DNA of 64,000 bases from Lingula anatina (GCF_001039355.2 NW_019775431.1:61777-125776); one strand, 5' to 3'. Counted from the stretch's first letter, positions 1 to 13,000 are shown. Notes: a model not told the origin generated them from the sequence alone. Made by a program: numbers and translations.

Positions 1-590
1 CTGTCAATTCCAAGTTCTTGTATTGAATGAAATTGATGATATTTCTTTATAACAAAAAACAAATAAAACCTACGGCCACAGGGTATTTTCAATTGCAGCA
101 CACATTTTATATATGGAATGGACTACCTTCACACATTCAGACTATTGATAGTGTTGAAGTTTTTAAAAAAGACTTGAAAACACTCTTATTTGCACAGTAC
201 TTTAACTAAAACGTGATACTTGAAATTATATATTTTCTCATATTATCAGAAAATGTTTTATTGTTTAGACCATTACTATTATAACCAGCATTGATCATTT
301 TAATTGTTTTATTCACCTCAGCTTTTATTATTTATATGATTACTTGTAATTCTGATAATTTTATTTGTAAACAACACTGAGACGGTAGTGTAGTGCGGTT
401 TTTAAGAAATAATAATAATAATAATAATAATAATTATTATATTTGCAATATACCTATACCTATACATAAAATTGCATATTCGTTGCAATGCACAGCGTGC
501 ACTGATGTGACTGTGCATAGACAAAGATATAGAATATATCAGCGGATTATTGTGTACTGAATTCATTATCATTCTTTGTATTTGAACACC
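1..590 (+). mobile_element. 3' end of a non-LTR retrotransposon (LINE) in a serpin intron
   Basis: Positions 27-209 encode a peptide with the pattern FYIWNGLPSHIQ followed by SVEVFKKDLKTLLF and a stop. This W-N-x-L-P ... F-K-x-x-L-K-x-x-L-F pattern is the usual C-terminal end of CR1/L2/RTE-type reverse transcriptase proteins. A non-coding tail and an (AAT)n microsatellite at about 412-436 follow, as often seen at LINE 3' ends. The same sequence is at 28018-28607. The 5' part of the element is not present, so this is a truncated, inactive copy. By the serpin model it lies in the intron before the reactive-loop exon. Confidence 0.6.
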
Positions 591-899
591 CTGGGCGGCT
601 GTAACAGGTTATCATCAATGAATGATGCAATTGTTTGGGGAAAATTGTGTTATCTTCATATAAACTAAAGGGTGTTGATACTGTAATCAAAATAGCTTGA
701 TATTTAAACGCCACTTGATTAATGATTAACACGGTGTTTGTTATTTTATGCCTCTGTTTATTGTAACAGTAATATTTTATTTCAGCTGGAATTTTTATTA
801 TTAAATTTACCTTTTAATTCAGAATTCATTTCTCTGAAAAATATTTATATACTGGTTAAGTGTGCAGTATTTGACAATTTAATCACACGTATGTTACAG

Positions 900-1153
900 G
901 GACTGAAGCCGGTGCAGCGACAGGTACGGGAGGGGCCGCAACCGTCAAACCCCCTGTCTTCAGAGCGGATCATCCGTTCATGTTCATGATACGGGACAAT
1001 ATCACTGAAACTATACTCTTTCTGGGGAGACTCCATGAACCACCCGGAAGGAGCTTGCAACTCGGCCTGAGCGACTCCTCTGCGAGCCAGTCAATGGCAG
1101 ACTGGTTTTTACTGACTTTGTATTTTTTCTTTGCGATGTACTTGGGCGTTTAA
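900..1153 (+). CDS. Serpin last exon: reactive-centre loop, C-terminal strands and an unusual hydrophobic tail
   Basis: The exon starts after the acceptor TGTTACAG in phase 1. This matches the donor of the serpin exon ending at 27457, so that ...EEG joins TEAGAATG. That is the small-residue hinge of an inhibitory serpin (P17 Glu, P14 Thr, Ala/Gly at P12-P9). The signature FRADHPFMFMIRDN and then ILFLGRL follow, equivalent to the conserved serpin C-terminus. The loop between hinge and FRADHPF seems about three residues shorter than in typical serpins. Ordinary serpins stop a few residues after the FLGR motif. This frame runs on for about 35 residues: a Ser/Ala/Asp stretch, then FLLTLYFFFAMYLGV and TAA. 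That could be a GPI-attachment signal or a membrane anchor. Exons 1 and 2 are at 26085-27457, apparently misplaced by scaffolding. Confidence 0.85.
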
Positions 1154-2477
1154 TGTTCTTTCATCTGTGGATGTCCATTAATTGAACTGGTTGGTAAAAA
1201 ATGATGCATTTGTTTCTCTGTTATAAAGCTTATATTATAAATAGCATATTTACATTGTGTTTTAGTTTTTAGTGTTATTATACCCAGATATGTTTTGACG
1301 TTATGTTTAAATTCACGTCTACACTAGGATTAAAAAAGTCTACAAAATATCAATGTAGCTCTTGATCATCAAAGCACTTTGGTGTTTGTTTATATTAGAT
1401 CATTTAAACTAAAAAAAAATTAAATAAGTTTCTGTTTTAATCTGGTTAGCCTTGATAAAGACTCCCACGTGTGTTTCCCGTGGCGGACAACATACAAAAA
1501 TATCTGACTTTTAGTTGCTGTTTAAAGACTGTTTACAAAGTGCTCGAATGCATTACATACAATGTAGCTGAGGGAATTCTACTAAGAATTATAGTTCTCC
1601 GTCTTGGCTGAATATTGGTTAGGAAGAAGCTATATTTTACCAAAATGAAAGCCGCAAGAAAGTCTTTGTCCAAGTGATAAATGTACGTAAATTTGATTGT
1701 TAAGAAAAAAAAAAAAAAAAAAAAGAAAATCCTCCACCCAAGTGACTCGCTTATTATAGTGGATTTGGATTAATGTACTGCTCGAATTGTTTTCATTATC
1801 CCCCCCCCTCCTCTCCTGAACAGAAGTCTGGATATGCCACTGTTTGCAGGGTACAGGGTCATTGTGAGACATTTGTTCTCAAAGAAAAGTTTCCGGCAGT
1901 TTTACATAGGGTCAGGGCTGTTAACTATAGATTTCAAGCTAAGTTCATTAATCCTGCCAACAATAGAATTAAAGCCGATTAAAACATCCATTATAGCCTT
2001 ACATAAAATTGGAAGTTTTCTCAGCAAATATACTATCGTGTCTTCTTTAGCCAACGGCTGAAAAAGTGCATTTTAGAATTAACGTTTTTGCATCCAAAAA
2101 GGAAAGGTATTGCAGATGGAATACAGCAGTATCAAAGGCTCATTCCACCTTACTTTCTAAATTTATGTCTGTTTAAATAAAAAAAACTACCAAACAGGTG
2201 TGATCGGACAGTCACTATCGCAGTTGGGGTTTTTACATTTAACTTTAAGTGATACGACTTATACGTAGGGTGATAGAAAGTGAAGTATACAGTTAAGTTC
2301 CATAGGAATATCACATAATCGTTATTGCACTAGGACTGACGCACCATTTTATCGTAAATACCTACTCTGTCACTGAGAACAGGCAAACAACCTGATTAAA
2401 CAGTTCCCTATTTTGCCGTTGGTGTGGCAGTAAGACCAACATTCACTGCAGTCTTGTAAGGCAGTTTTTTTTTAATA
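1154..2477. other. Serpin 3' flank, no gene seen
   Basis: No convincing exon is visible. The stretch holds a poly(A) tract near 1708-1724 and the repeat at 1743-1919. Short open frames here lack family signatures. Confidence 0.5.
1743..1919. repeat. Repeat shared with the start of contig B
   Basis: This 177-base segment, including a C-rich run and the stretch starting CAGAAGTCTGGATATGCCAC, recurs almost unchanged at 4668-4845 immediately after the n at 4667. The copies diverge abruptly after GGGTCAGGGCTG. It may be a dispersed repeat, or the equivalent unit boundary of the tandem duplication. Confidence 0.75.
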
Positions 2478-4652
2478 ACCTGTTTCTCAAGCTCCGCCGA
2501 CATCAAAATGGCCAAAATAGAAAAAAAATAAAATTGAAATCAAAAATATTTTTATTTTTTCCCCGACTTCCGACTGATCGTACTGTTCGATCGTAAACAC
2601 GAAACTTAACAAGTTTCACTGGACTCCCGCGTCACATGACTGCCTACAAGTTCAAAACGAAGGGTATTTAAGCCAAAGTAAACGATTGGTTCATTTCCCC
2701 CAGCTTCCGGTTTTTAAGCCAATCAATGCTTCGCTGATATTTTACACTGCATTTGTCAAATTAATGCAACATGGCGGGAGACGCATACTGGAGTAGCTTT
2801 CTCTACTTAAGCAGGAAATTGACCACTGTTGTGTGGCTCAGTGTTATAGTGAAGGAAGGACCAAAGATTTTATGCAAAAAGGTCTGTCCGGCCAGTGTTA
2901 CAGACGTTTTAGGCCATTTTATTGACTGCTTTCTGTCAGAAATGAAAATATCAACTGCAACACTTGTCACGTGTGGAAGGTTTTAACAGGGAGCAAAAAT
3001 AGGTTCTGAACTGAATGTAAGAATGCCGGTCACTACGGTGGTAGATATTGACATTAAGTGCATTCAGATAACAGTTGGCAGTGAACATCAAAAGATGCAG
3101 GCTCAACTAAACTCTCCAAGAACATCCAAATACAGAGCGCATTGGATTTTTAATGCAGCACTCGCGTAGGCCTACTTCTGAAAGTCTCCAGAAATGATGT
3201 GAGTATTTTTTTTTTCGTTTTATCAGTCTAGAGTGTCATGGTTTTTTAAGGTGAATGTATTTTAGGCATTGATATGTTGGTAAATAAATTTCCTTTTTTG
3301 CACTTTCACAAAAGCGTATGTTAAATGCTAATGGCTCGCTCACAACAACAGATGTTTCTATAGGCTACTGAAGCAACGTGTCTTTGACATTTTTTTTTAT
3401 TAAATTAAGGCAGGTAATAGCTGTAAATTATCATGTGCTTTGGATAATGAGCCTGTCAACATGAATTCATAGTTCAATTAAGTTTTCCACCAAGTTTTTA
3501 AGGCGTATATAGATATTAAGTTTAACCATGCCTGTATCCAGCAATTTCAAAAGAAGGTTCTTTTTCTGAAAAAGTGATTCATTTAATTACCATAAAACCT
3601 TCATGCACCTAGATCAGTTTTGATCCAGAGCAGACCTTTTCCTGATAAAAAGGGTGGATCATTCAATAATATTGAATAAGTTAAGTTGTTGCTGCCATTT
3701 AGATTTAATAAAAATTAAGACCACAGTTCCATAACAGGCCATATTACCCTTGCTGGTTTTTGTATTTTCAACAATCTGGCTAAGCAATTGTTTGCTGTCT
3801 TTTGAATTATGCAATTCCTATGCAGCTAAGAGAAGGCACACATCCAACTCAGTTAACTTATCTGAAATATTTTTTTTAGTGAATCCCCAAGTAATGCAAG
3901 GCAGGCAATGTATAATTCCACCTCGCAAGTAGTGGAAGACTTCAATCTTTGTCTTCGGGCTGGACAGGCCAAAAATCTTGGAAAAAGCATAGCAGAGACA
4001 CTGACAGAGGAGCTATGGTATAGAAGCCCATATGCAGAGTGAGACTGGCTAGTTTAGTGCAGCTGCCATAGTGACCATTTAAGGAAGGCCATTTAATAAG
4101 ATGATTCTCAAACTTATTGAAAGATTCAAAGGTCTGAAATATAGCCTGATTGGATTCTTTTTATGGAAGTTATGCTGTTTTTATGAAATGGTCATTTTTC
4201 ATATACATGTATTGGTATTTTCAGTGTGGGACTTGGAACTCACATGGGCATGAAGCCATATTGTTTCTGGATGACCATGTTACTTGAAGTAGATAATTTA
4301 AATTTGATGATTTTCCACTTAATCATTAAATCATACATAATATTGCATCAAGATTAACAAAAAACTGTTTTGTGCACTGCCATCGTGAATGCATAGAAAG
4401 GCAAACTGTGTTTTTTGTTTTGTAATTTACAAGAATGATTCGTTGAATTGACATTCATTTAGACAAATAAAACATTGAAAAGGAATTGCTGTTTTTATCC
4501 AAAAATTGCTATACCGTGTTAAAACCAGTATTTACCATTGTCTAATGTAGTTTTGAAAATGAGTGACCAAAAATTCATTATTTTGAAAAATATTTTTTAT
4601 TTTTTCCCCCCTCCGACCTCTGACAAAAATAAAAATCGTTCGAGAAACAGGT
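2478..4652. mobile_element. Candidate DNA-transposon-like element with 11-bp terminal inverted repeats
   Basis: ACCTGTTTCTC at 2478-2488 is exactly inverted as GAGAAACAGGT at 4642-4652. Both ends also share a subterminal stretch with a run of A/T followed by a C-rich GACNTCCGAC-like segment. The interior (2.1 kb) has no recognisable transposase. No clear target-site duplication is visible, so the call is tentative. Confidence 0.3.
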
Positions 4653-4666
4653 AATTTAAAAAGAAA

Positions 4667-4667
4667 N
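4667..4667. other. Assembly gap (single n) between contigs A and B
   Basis: A lone n interrupts the sequence. The bases after it repeat 1743-1919, which indicates a contig join, not a single ambiguous base call. Confidence 0.85.
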
Positions 4668-4845
4668 GACTCGCTTATTATAGTGGATTTGGTTTAATGT
4701 ACTGCTCGAATTGTTTTTATTATCGCCCCCCCCCCCTCCTCTCCTGAACAGAAGTCTGGATATGCCACTGTTTGCAGGGTACAGGGTCATTGTGAGACAT
4801 TTGTTCTCAAAGAAAAGTTTCCGGCAGTTTTACATAGGGTCAGGG
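4668..4845. repeat. Second copy of the 1743-1919 repeat
   Basis: Near-identical to 1743-1919. After the shared block this copy continues into unique sequence starting CAGTCGCATTG. Confidence 0.75.
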
Positions 4846-5055
4846 CTGCAGTCGCATTGTAACACAAACTACCTGGTTTTGCTGGGGATGCTTTTCGGTC
4901 CCGCACTCCTTTATAAAAATAGTTTCGCGACTTTTCTCTGGTCCGCCCGGCGCCCTCTGGTTATAAACATCTCAGATGGAGATCACTACACTAACTGTAT
5001 ATGTCTCTGTCGCTTTTGGTGACAAATGTCCTTCTTGACATTCCTTCTTCAATAT

Positions 5056-6210
5056 ATAGCCGACACTTTCCGTATGCATCCTGTCAATCTTTTACCTGAT
5101 AATATTCAGGGATCTTAGTCAATAACTTTTATGATGATTGTGCAATTTAAAATTTGGGAATTTAAAAATATTTAACAAAAAAATGTTTATTAGCTTGGTG
5201 GTTGTTCATATATGATAGTTATAAAAACTAAAAAAAAAAAAAAAAAAAAACAAGCTGGAATATTTTCATACCGTTGGCTCATGGCCAACCTTGAGGTAGG
5301 CCTTCAACAGACTGATGTGAGTAGATGTTATAACTCACTGACCACTTAGTAGTGTAGCGGCCAGGACACAAATGTTTTGTTCAAATTAATATTTATTTTA
5401 CGTTATTTTATTTGTTTATTCATTTGCCAAGAACACGAATGCTTACACCATGAACGATCCTTCAAGGTGATAACTGTTAGAAAGTTCTTATATCAGCATC
5501 ATGGTTGTGACACTTAATTGCCTCACAGTCAAAATAAAGTGTTTAGCCCTCAATATTTCTTGTTTCTGTTGTCTTTATTGTATATAGCGCGAGTGTCACG
5601 GCATTAAAACATAAAGTATACTGATGTTAAATACGGCGATATAACAGTATGCATCATTGCTTTGTTAATTACATCATAGTCCTTTGATATTTAAAGTGAG
5701 CGTTTTCTACTAACCCATTGTTAGGCATATTGTGATATCTGATATGTCAGAAAAGATTAACTAGTAATTGCACTCTTTCAAAATAATGGTTTTATATAAG
5801 CTGTATTTCTCTTTGATTTCTACAGAGGTAAAGAAGGTAAAGGAATGTCCATTAAATTGAAAGGACACCACCAAATGTCGCCAAATTTACACACAATTAT
5901 CTTTAGAATATGCTCGATATAGGTTCCATGTCTAACAGCGTGTGTCTACCCGTGCAGCGGTTGCAAATAGTTCAACTGTCAAGCAATTTAATGGCTCTTA
6001 ATGGCTGAATGTTTCCCGGTAATGCCAACAAAATGTAGATATTATACGTTAATTATATCTTTAAAATTCAGTTCATTTTAGGGACTACAACTAAAGGACT
6101 TATTTTCAGCAATAAAACACATGCGTGTAGTCTCAATCTCTACGGCCCTTTTCTGTTGAGCGATACACTTTTCTATACCAGTTTAACTGGTCTGAACACG
6201 TAATTACGCA
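5056..6210. repeat. Duplicated 3' flank of lectin-EGF copy 1
   Basis: Matches 28609-29770 at high identity with small indels; the copy at 28609 has an extra block of about 20 bases near 29155. The equivalent flank of copy 2 begins exactly at the contig join at 28608. No gene is seen in it. This is one piece of the segmental duplication that carries each lectin-EGF gene. Confidence 0.8.
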
Positions 6211-6237
6211 TTACTGATTAATTAGATGCATTACTGA

Positions 6238-6243
6238 TTTATT
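6238..6243 (-). promoter_or_regulatory. Candidate polyadenylation signal of lectin-EGF copy 1
   Basis: Reads AATAAA on the minus strand about 175 bases downstream of the stop codon at 6419. The same hexamer occurs in the same position relative to the copy-4 remnant, at 45036-45041. Confidence 0.35.
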
Positions 6244-6418
6244 AGATGCAGGAAAACATCATTTTCGGTATCGATGGCAATAAAGGTTACAATAACCTAT
6301 AGGCGATCTATCTTACGTTACTGCCTGCATGGCTACATAGTTGACACACTTTCAAACTAGTATCATACAGAAAAGTGTACCGCTCGAGGTGAAAAGGGTA
6401 TTTAACTCTTCCAATATT

Positions 6419-7038
6419 TTACCCAATCAAACTGCCAGACTTGACGTTACAGTCTTTGCCTGTGTAGCCAGGGTCACAGGCACATTTATAGTCGTTAACC
6501 AAGTCAATACATGTGCCATACCAGCATGGATAGCTGTTGCACTCATTTTCCTCAGTCTCACACTTCTTCCCGATGAACCCAGCTTGGCAGCGACACACGT
6601 GGCCGTCAGTGGGACTGTAGTCACATCTACCTCCGTTCTTACACAGGCATCGCTCACAGCGGGTCCCGGTCCACAACTTAGGGCACGTGCAATTGAAGGT
6701 CCCATCGAGCTGTGTGATACAGCGTCCGCCATGAAGACAGGGGGAGCTGGTGCAAGGGTTGACACGGGTTTGACAATGGGTTCCCTTGTGGGTGGCCGGA
6801 CAGGTGCAGTTGTAGCCCCCAAGCTTCGGAGCGCAAGTGGACCCATGCTGACATGGGTTGGACTGACAGAAATCGATTAGGTTTTCACAATACTTGCCAG
6901 TGTAAAATGAAGGACATATACATTGGAAGTCACCGAGCTTGTTTTTAAACGTACCGGTAGCGCCATAATCAGTCTCCTTACATTGTGCGCCGCTTTTGCA
7001 GGGATTTGCAGAACATGGTGCTGTTGTAGATGTACTTC
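6419..7038 (-). CDS. Copy 1 terminal exon: five EGF-like domains and stop
   Basis: Acceptor TTTTTCGCAG precedes phase-1 coding sequence. Five EGF-like modules follow, beginning STSTTAPCSANPCKSG, then [25 protein letters not shown], a shorter CERCLCKNGGRC module and NECNSYPCWYGTC. The chain ends ...KSGSLIG and TAA. These EGFs are more divergent than those of the large exon and mostly lack its strict calcium-binding pattern. Counterparts are at 30520-31127 and 45217-45836. Confidence 0.85.
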
Positions 7039-10000
7039 CTGCGAAAAAGACAACAGCATTAAATCGATCCCAGTCAGGACACGCTTACAAATCAGCCAAT
7101 AATTTAAAGACGAGTGTCTATTTTAACTCATAAAACCGGTAAAGTGTACGAAGAACTAGTAATTATAAATTGCTGTCAATGTTTTGAATGCATACCAGTT
7201 GTTATTTTTTCGCCAATATTTTCCCAGCTGTCTCTTTAAATCCTGTAAACACGAGCTGACTTTGATAACATAACCCCAATAACTGTGGTAAATGTACTCT
7301 CTTAAAGTGTATTTAGAAGGTACATGCCACATGTACATACACGTAAGCTACAAACTATTGTGCAATACATGTTATACATATAGCAAAACAGTACTAGTAC
7401 AGTACAAGGTATTCTGGGCCATTGTGCCATATTATGTAATTGTGTTTCTATATATTTTATGATTCCTAAGGGTAAATAGCACCTATGGATATTTCTACGT
7501 TATATTCCAAAATACTGACCACGAGTTTGCTTCCTGTCGAAATGATAACTTGTTAAATTGTGACTGTGGACTACTAGCTTGCGTCTTGCCCAAATGCTAA
7601 GTTTAAAAAAAATCAAATGTTTACATAGAAATATGAAAGATACCTTGTGTATATTCGTCTCTGTATCCTTATTTGTGACACAGTGATGCGAATTTTTGGG
7701 TATTTTCAGAAGATTTTTTTATAACCTATTATTAATTAAATTTAAATTACCTAAAGGTATACCCAGCCTTCATTCCCAGCCTCGGGCCAAACGTAGTGGA
7801 CGTTTTGAATCATGGCTGCTAAGAACAGCACTATCATGCCCCCCATGCCTATGGTAAATATACTGTTTGATCATGTCAATATAAACCATTTATCAGTGCG
7901 ATACTGATAAATACCTTAGCCTGCACTCCCATAGATTTAGATCAATCTATCTAGATCGGCCTAACTCCCTGGAGGTTCACGCTAAATTGCTGTCAGCCGA
8001 GCGCGCACGGTAGTTAATTACCCCCTTACAGCTTTTAGTAGGCGGGATAGACATTTAAGCCGGCTAAGCTGACAGTAATCTAGTGAGACTCCCCACAGGG
8101 ATAGATCGATCTAAAATCTGTGGGAATTGGGTCTTAGACTGACATGAGCTTTATAAGCTTCAAAAATTTATATTCAGTCCCCATGTTGTTTTCTAGCACT
8201 CACCATTGGGTCGAATACATTCATAGCCCCCGTTAAAAGGTTGACAAATCATTGGTTGTCCTGGTTCTTTTTCTGGGCATGGGTTCGGATCGCAAGGATC
8301 TTGAAAACATTAGAAACACACGTGATGCCAAATGTTAAATTATTTATACATATTAGCTTATTACAATAAAGAGGATGAGAAAATAATTAAATCTAATACT
8401 AATTGAAACGGAGACCACAACGTTCCCACCTTATCGCAATGTATTCGTGTCAACTGATGGTGAGTTGTTTCCAATGCAGCGTGGTGACGTTCTGCCCTTC
8501 ACCTTGTTGAAGACCTTTCGATAAGGTCAAAACGTCTTGATCTCCATTTCAACGTAAGGTTTTAGTTTTATTTTCTCATTATCTCAGTATAATTTAACTT
8601 GATGAATTAAAGTATTCACTTTCCGTTCATTTCCAGTTCCATTATCTTTTCAAAGTTAGAACAAATCAAATGGTTACTTTAAATAATGTACATTTCTAAC
8701 ATATTAAATGTCTTATCCAGCTAGCTTAAAATTCTTGGTACTAAAAGTAGGTAAATGGTAATCTTAATCTATTTTAGACAAATAATTTTATCCAATTTTA
8801 AGATGTACGTATACTCCTTTAGTCAATGCATATATACCCACGTTTTGTCGCCTTTGTAACAGTCGTGGTGGACAGAGTCGTGGTGGTACTGGTAGTTAGT
8901 AATACTCCACACGTGTATCCACTGTAACCAACAGGACAAATACATGTGTATCCGTCCACTTTATCCACACATGTACCATCATTTAAACACGGGTTGGAGG
9001 AACATTCATCAATGTCTATCAGGCAGGTTGGTCCCGCATATCCAGCTGGACAGAGACAAGTAAAATTGTCAATTCCGTCGAGACACAGTCCTTTGCTGCA
9101 GGGGTTAGACGCACATTCATTGACGTCTGTCTGGCATATAGTCCCTGTATAACCAACTGGACAGTTACACGTGTATCCGTTTACACCATCCAAGCAGGTA
9201 CCTCCGCTACCACAGGGATTAGATGAACATTCATCGACATTGGATTCACAATGCAAACCAATATATCCCGCTAAACAATTGCATTTGTACATGTCAATAT
9301 CGTCGGTGCAAGTTGCGCCGTTCTTACAAGGGTTGGAGGCACATTCGTTTATGTTGATTTCGCAGGTGAGACCAGCAAAACCAGAACCACACATACAAGT
9401 GAAACTGTTTATACCATCGAAACAAAGACCATTCTTACACGGATTAGGGGTACACTCGTCTATATCAGTCTCACAGTTTGGTCCTGTAAATCCCGCTGGG
9501 CATTTGCAGATGAATCCATTGATTGCATCTTTGCAACTGCTGCCATTTTGGCAAGGGTTTGATTTGCACTCATCAACGTTGGTTTCACAGCTATAGCCTG
9601 AAAACCCTGCGGGACACGTGCATGTATACTCATTCACGCCATCCGCACACATTCCTCCATTGAGACATGGGTTGGATGCGCATTCGTTTATATCGATTTC
9701 ACACAAAGAACCAGTATACCCTTCCGGACATACACAGTTATACCCGTTAACGCCATCTACACATGCTGCTCCGTTTTGACAAGGATTAGACGCACATTCG
9801 TTTACATTGGTTTTGCATGTACGGTCGGCAAATCCAGGTTTGCATGCACATGTGAATCCATTCACACCATCAATGCATGTTGCACCATTCATGCAAGGGT
9901 TAGATGCACATTCATCGACATTGGTTCCACATATTGGGTCGATAAAACCAGGTTTGCATGAACATGTGTATTCATTCACACCATCAATACACGTTGCATC

Positions 10001-13000
10001 ATTCTTGCAAGGATTAGATGCACATTCATCGATATTGGTTTTGCATGTACGGACCGTAAAACCAGGTTTGCAGGCACACGTGTATTCATTCACACCATCA
10101 ATACACATTGCACCATTCATGCAAGGGTTAGATGCACATTCATCTACATTGGTTTGGCATGTAATACCGGCAAATCCAGGTTTGCATGCACATGTAAATT
10201 CATTCACACCATCAATACACGTTGCACCATTCATGCAAGGGTTAGATGCACATTCGTCTATATTGGTTTGGCATGTAAGACCGGCAAATCCAGGTTTGCA
10301 TGCACATATAAATTCATTCACACCATCAATACACGTTGCACCATTCATGCAAGGGTTAGACGCACATTCGTCTATATTGGTTTGGCATGTAAGACCGGCA
10401 AATCCAGGTTTGCATGCACATATAAATTCATTCACACCATCAATACATGTTGCACCATTCATGCAAGGGTTAGATGCACATTCGTCTATATTGGTTTGGC
10501 ATGTAAGACCGGCAAATCCAGGTTTGCATGCACATATAAATTCATTCACACCATCAATACACGTTGCACCATTCATGCAAGGGTTAGACGCACATTCGTC
10601 TATATTGGTTTGGCATGTAAGACCGGCAAATCCAGGTTTGCATGCACATGTAAATTCATTCACACCATCAATACATGTTGCACCATTCATGCAAGGGTTA
10701 GATGCACATTCGTCTATATTGGTTTGGCATGTAAGACCGGCAAATCCAGGTTTGCATGCACATGTAAATTCATTCACACCATCAATACACGTTGCACCAT
10801 TCATGCAAGGGTTAGATGCACATTCGTCTATATTGGTTTGGCATGTAAGACCGGCAAATCCAGGTTTGCATGCACATATAAATTCATTCACACCATCAAT
10901 ACACGTTGCACCATTCATGCAAGGGTTAGACGCACATTCGTCTATATTGGTTTGGCATGTAAGACCGGCAAATCCAGGTTTGCATGCACATATAAATTCA
11001 TTCACACCATCAATACATGTTGCACCATTCATGCAAGGGTTAGATGCACATTCGTCTATATTGGTTTGGCATGTACGGTCGGTAAAACCAGGTTTGCAGG
11101 CACACGTGTATTCATTCACACCATCAATGCATGTTGCACCATTCATGCAAGGGTTAGATGCACATTCGTCTATATTGGTTTGGCATGTAAGACCGGCAAA
11201 TCCACGCAAACATGTACAGCTATATTTGTTGACGGCGTCTCTACATGTACCACCATTTTGACAAGGTGACGATTTGCATTCATCTATGTTAAATTGGCAG
11301 TTATGGCCAGTATATCCTCTTTGGCAGGTACACGTATAGCCGTTGATCTCGTCTTTACATAAACCGTTGTGTTGACACGGGATAGATGCGCACTCATCAA
11401 TGGCAAACTCACATAACGGACCGGTCCATCCACCACGGCAAGTACAACTGTAGCCATTTACAGCGTCATTGCACTTACCGCCGTTCTTACAAGGAGTAGA
11501 AGAGCATTCGTCTATGTCTATCTCACACGTCAAACCCCTAAACCCCGCCACACAATTACATTTGAATTCGTTGACTTTATCGGTACAGAAGCCTCCATTT
11601 GTACAAGGTTGAGAGGCACATTCGTTTACATTCGTTTCACATTGGACACCTGTAAACCCAGCTGGGCAGGTACACTGAAATCCATTGACTCTGTCGACAC
11701 ATCCACCACCATTTTTGCAAGGACCAGAGGCGCACTCGTCGATGTTTGTTTCACAACGTTTGCCAGTGAAGCCAGCCGGACAGATGCACGTGTATCTATT
11801 CACTGCATCTATGCAAAGTCCTCTGAGACATGGGTTCGAAGAACATTCATTTACGTTCACATTGCAAGTTAAACCGGAAAATCCCGATATGCAGGAACAA
11901 ACGAACCCATTGTTTTTATCTGTGCAAACAGCACCATTTTTACAAGGTTGGGAGGCACACTCGTCTATATTCTTTTCACATTGGACGCCGGTGAACCCAG
12001 CTGGACAGGTACATTGGAATCCATTGACTTCATCGACACATCTGCCGCCATTTTTGCAAGGTTGGGAAGCACACTCGTCTATATTCGTTTCACATTGGAC
12101 ACCGGTGAACCCATGATCACAATGACATGCGTATGAAGCCTCTAAGTCGCGGCAAGTGCCATGCTTACACGGGTTCGATGCACACTCGTTAATGTTTGTT
12201 TGGCAGTGTATCCCAGTGAATCCAAGGTTACAAAGACAAACATACTTATTAACACCGTCTAAGCATCTTCCTTTACCGCCGCATGGGTTCAGATCACAAT
12301 CGTTAATGTTTATTTCACATTTTCTTCCAGTAAAGCCAGTTGGACAAGAACACTTGTATCCGTCCGCAGTGTTTTCACATTTACCACCATTTTGACATCG
12401 GGATCTATAGCACTCTGGGATGGATGGAAATTAACCGTTAGGTATGCAACATTACAATATAGCATATCTGTTCTTGGTGAATTATGTAGGCGTCAGAATC
12501 CGTATTTACTTAAAAAGTAGCTAACTTGGATCTTGCTGTTTCCATGCCAAAAAATAAAGGAATGATATATGAATCTCCTCAATTGGAAATTTAATTTAAA
12601 ACCCGTTCAAAAGCGTTAATGAGTAGAAAAAACTTGGTTTGATATATGTATCCACAATAAATACTGTTAAAACGTTCACGAAGCCAAAATTATTGTGATT
12701 TAATTACAGCATTAGCAATCTTAACGAATCATTTTGATTGAAAGGACAATAGACCCACAAAAATCCATTTCTCGAATTTTGAATATTCAGCACTCAATCT
12801 ATACACTAGAGGTATGTTTTAATCGATCCCCGCCATTAAAAAATTATAAAAAAAATCTATTAGTAGAAAAAAAAAGCGTTTTAGTAAACCTCACCTCAAT
12901 ATGCATAAATGAAGCAACAGATCTGGGTCACGTGGTACTGTGACGACAATGAGGATATATACCCGCACGAAAATGCAGTAGTATCGAAGTAGCAAAGAAG

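Noticed and set aside
9815-11215. Regularly spaced repeats that might suggest a CRISPR-like array
   Set aside because: Units are contiguous 38-codon coding repeats without spacers, in a eukaryotic exon.
9807-11261. Long open frame (484 codons) on the plus strand opposite the EGF array, with a similar one at 49306-50586
   Set aside because: It is the antisense of a 114-base repeat: with a unit divisible by three, a frame lacking stops in one unit stays open in all. It has no domain, and the minus strand encodes perfect EGF modules.
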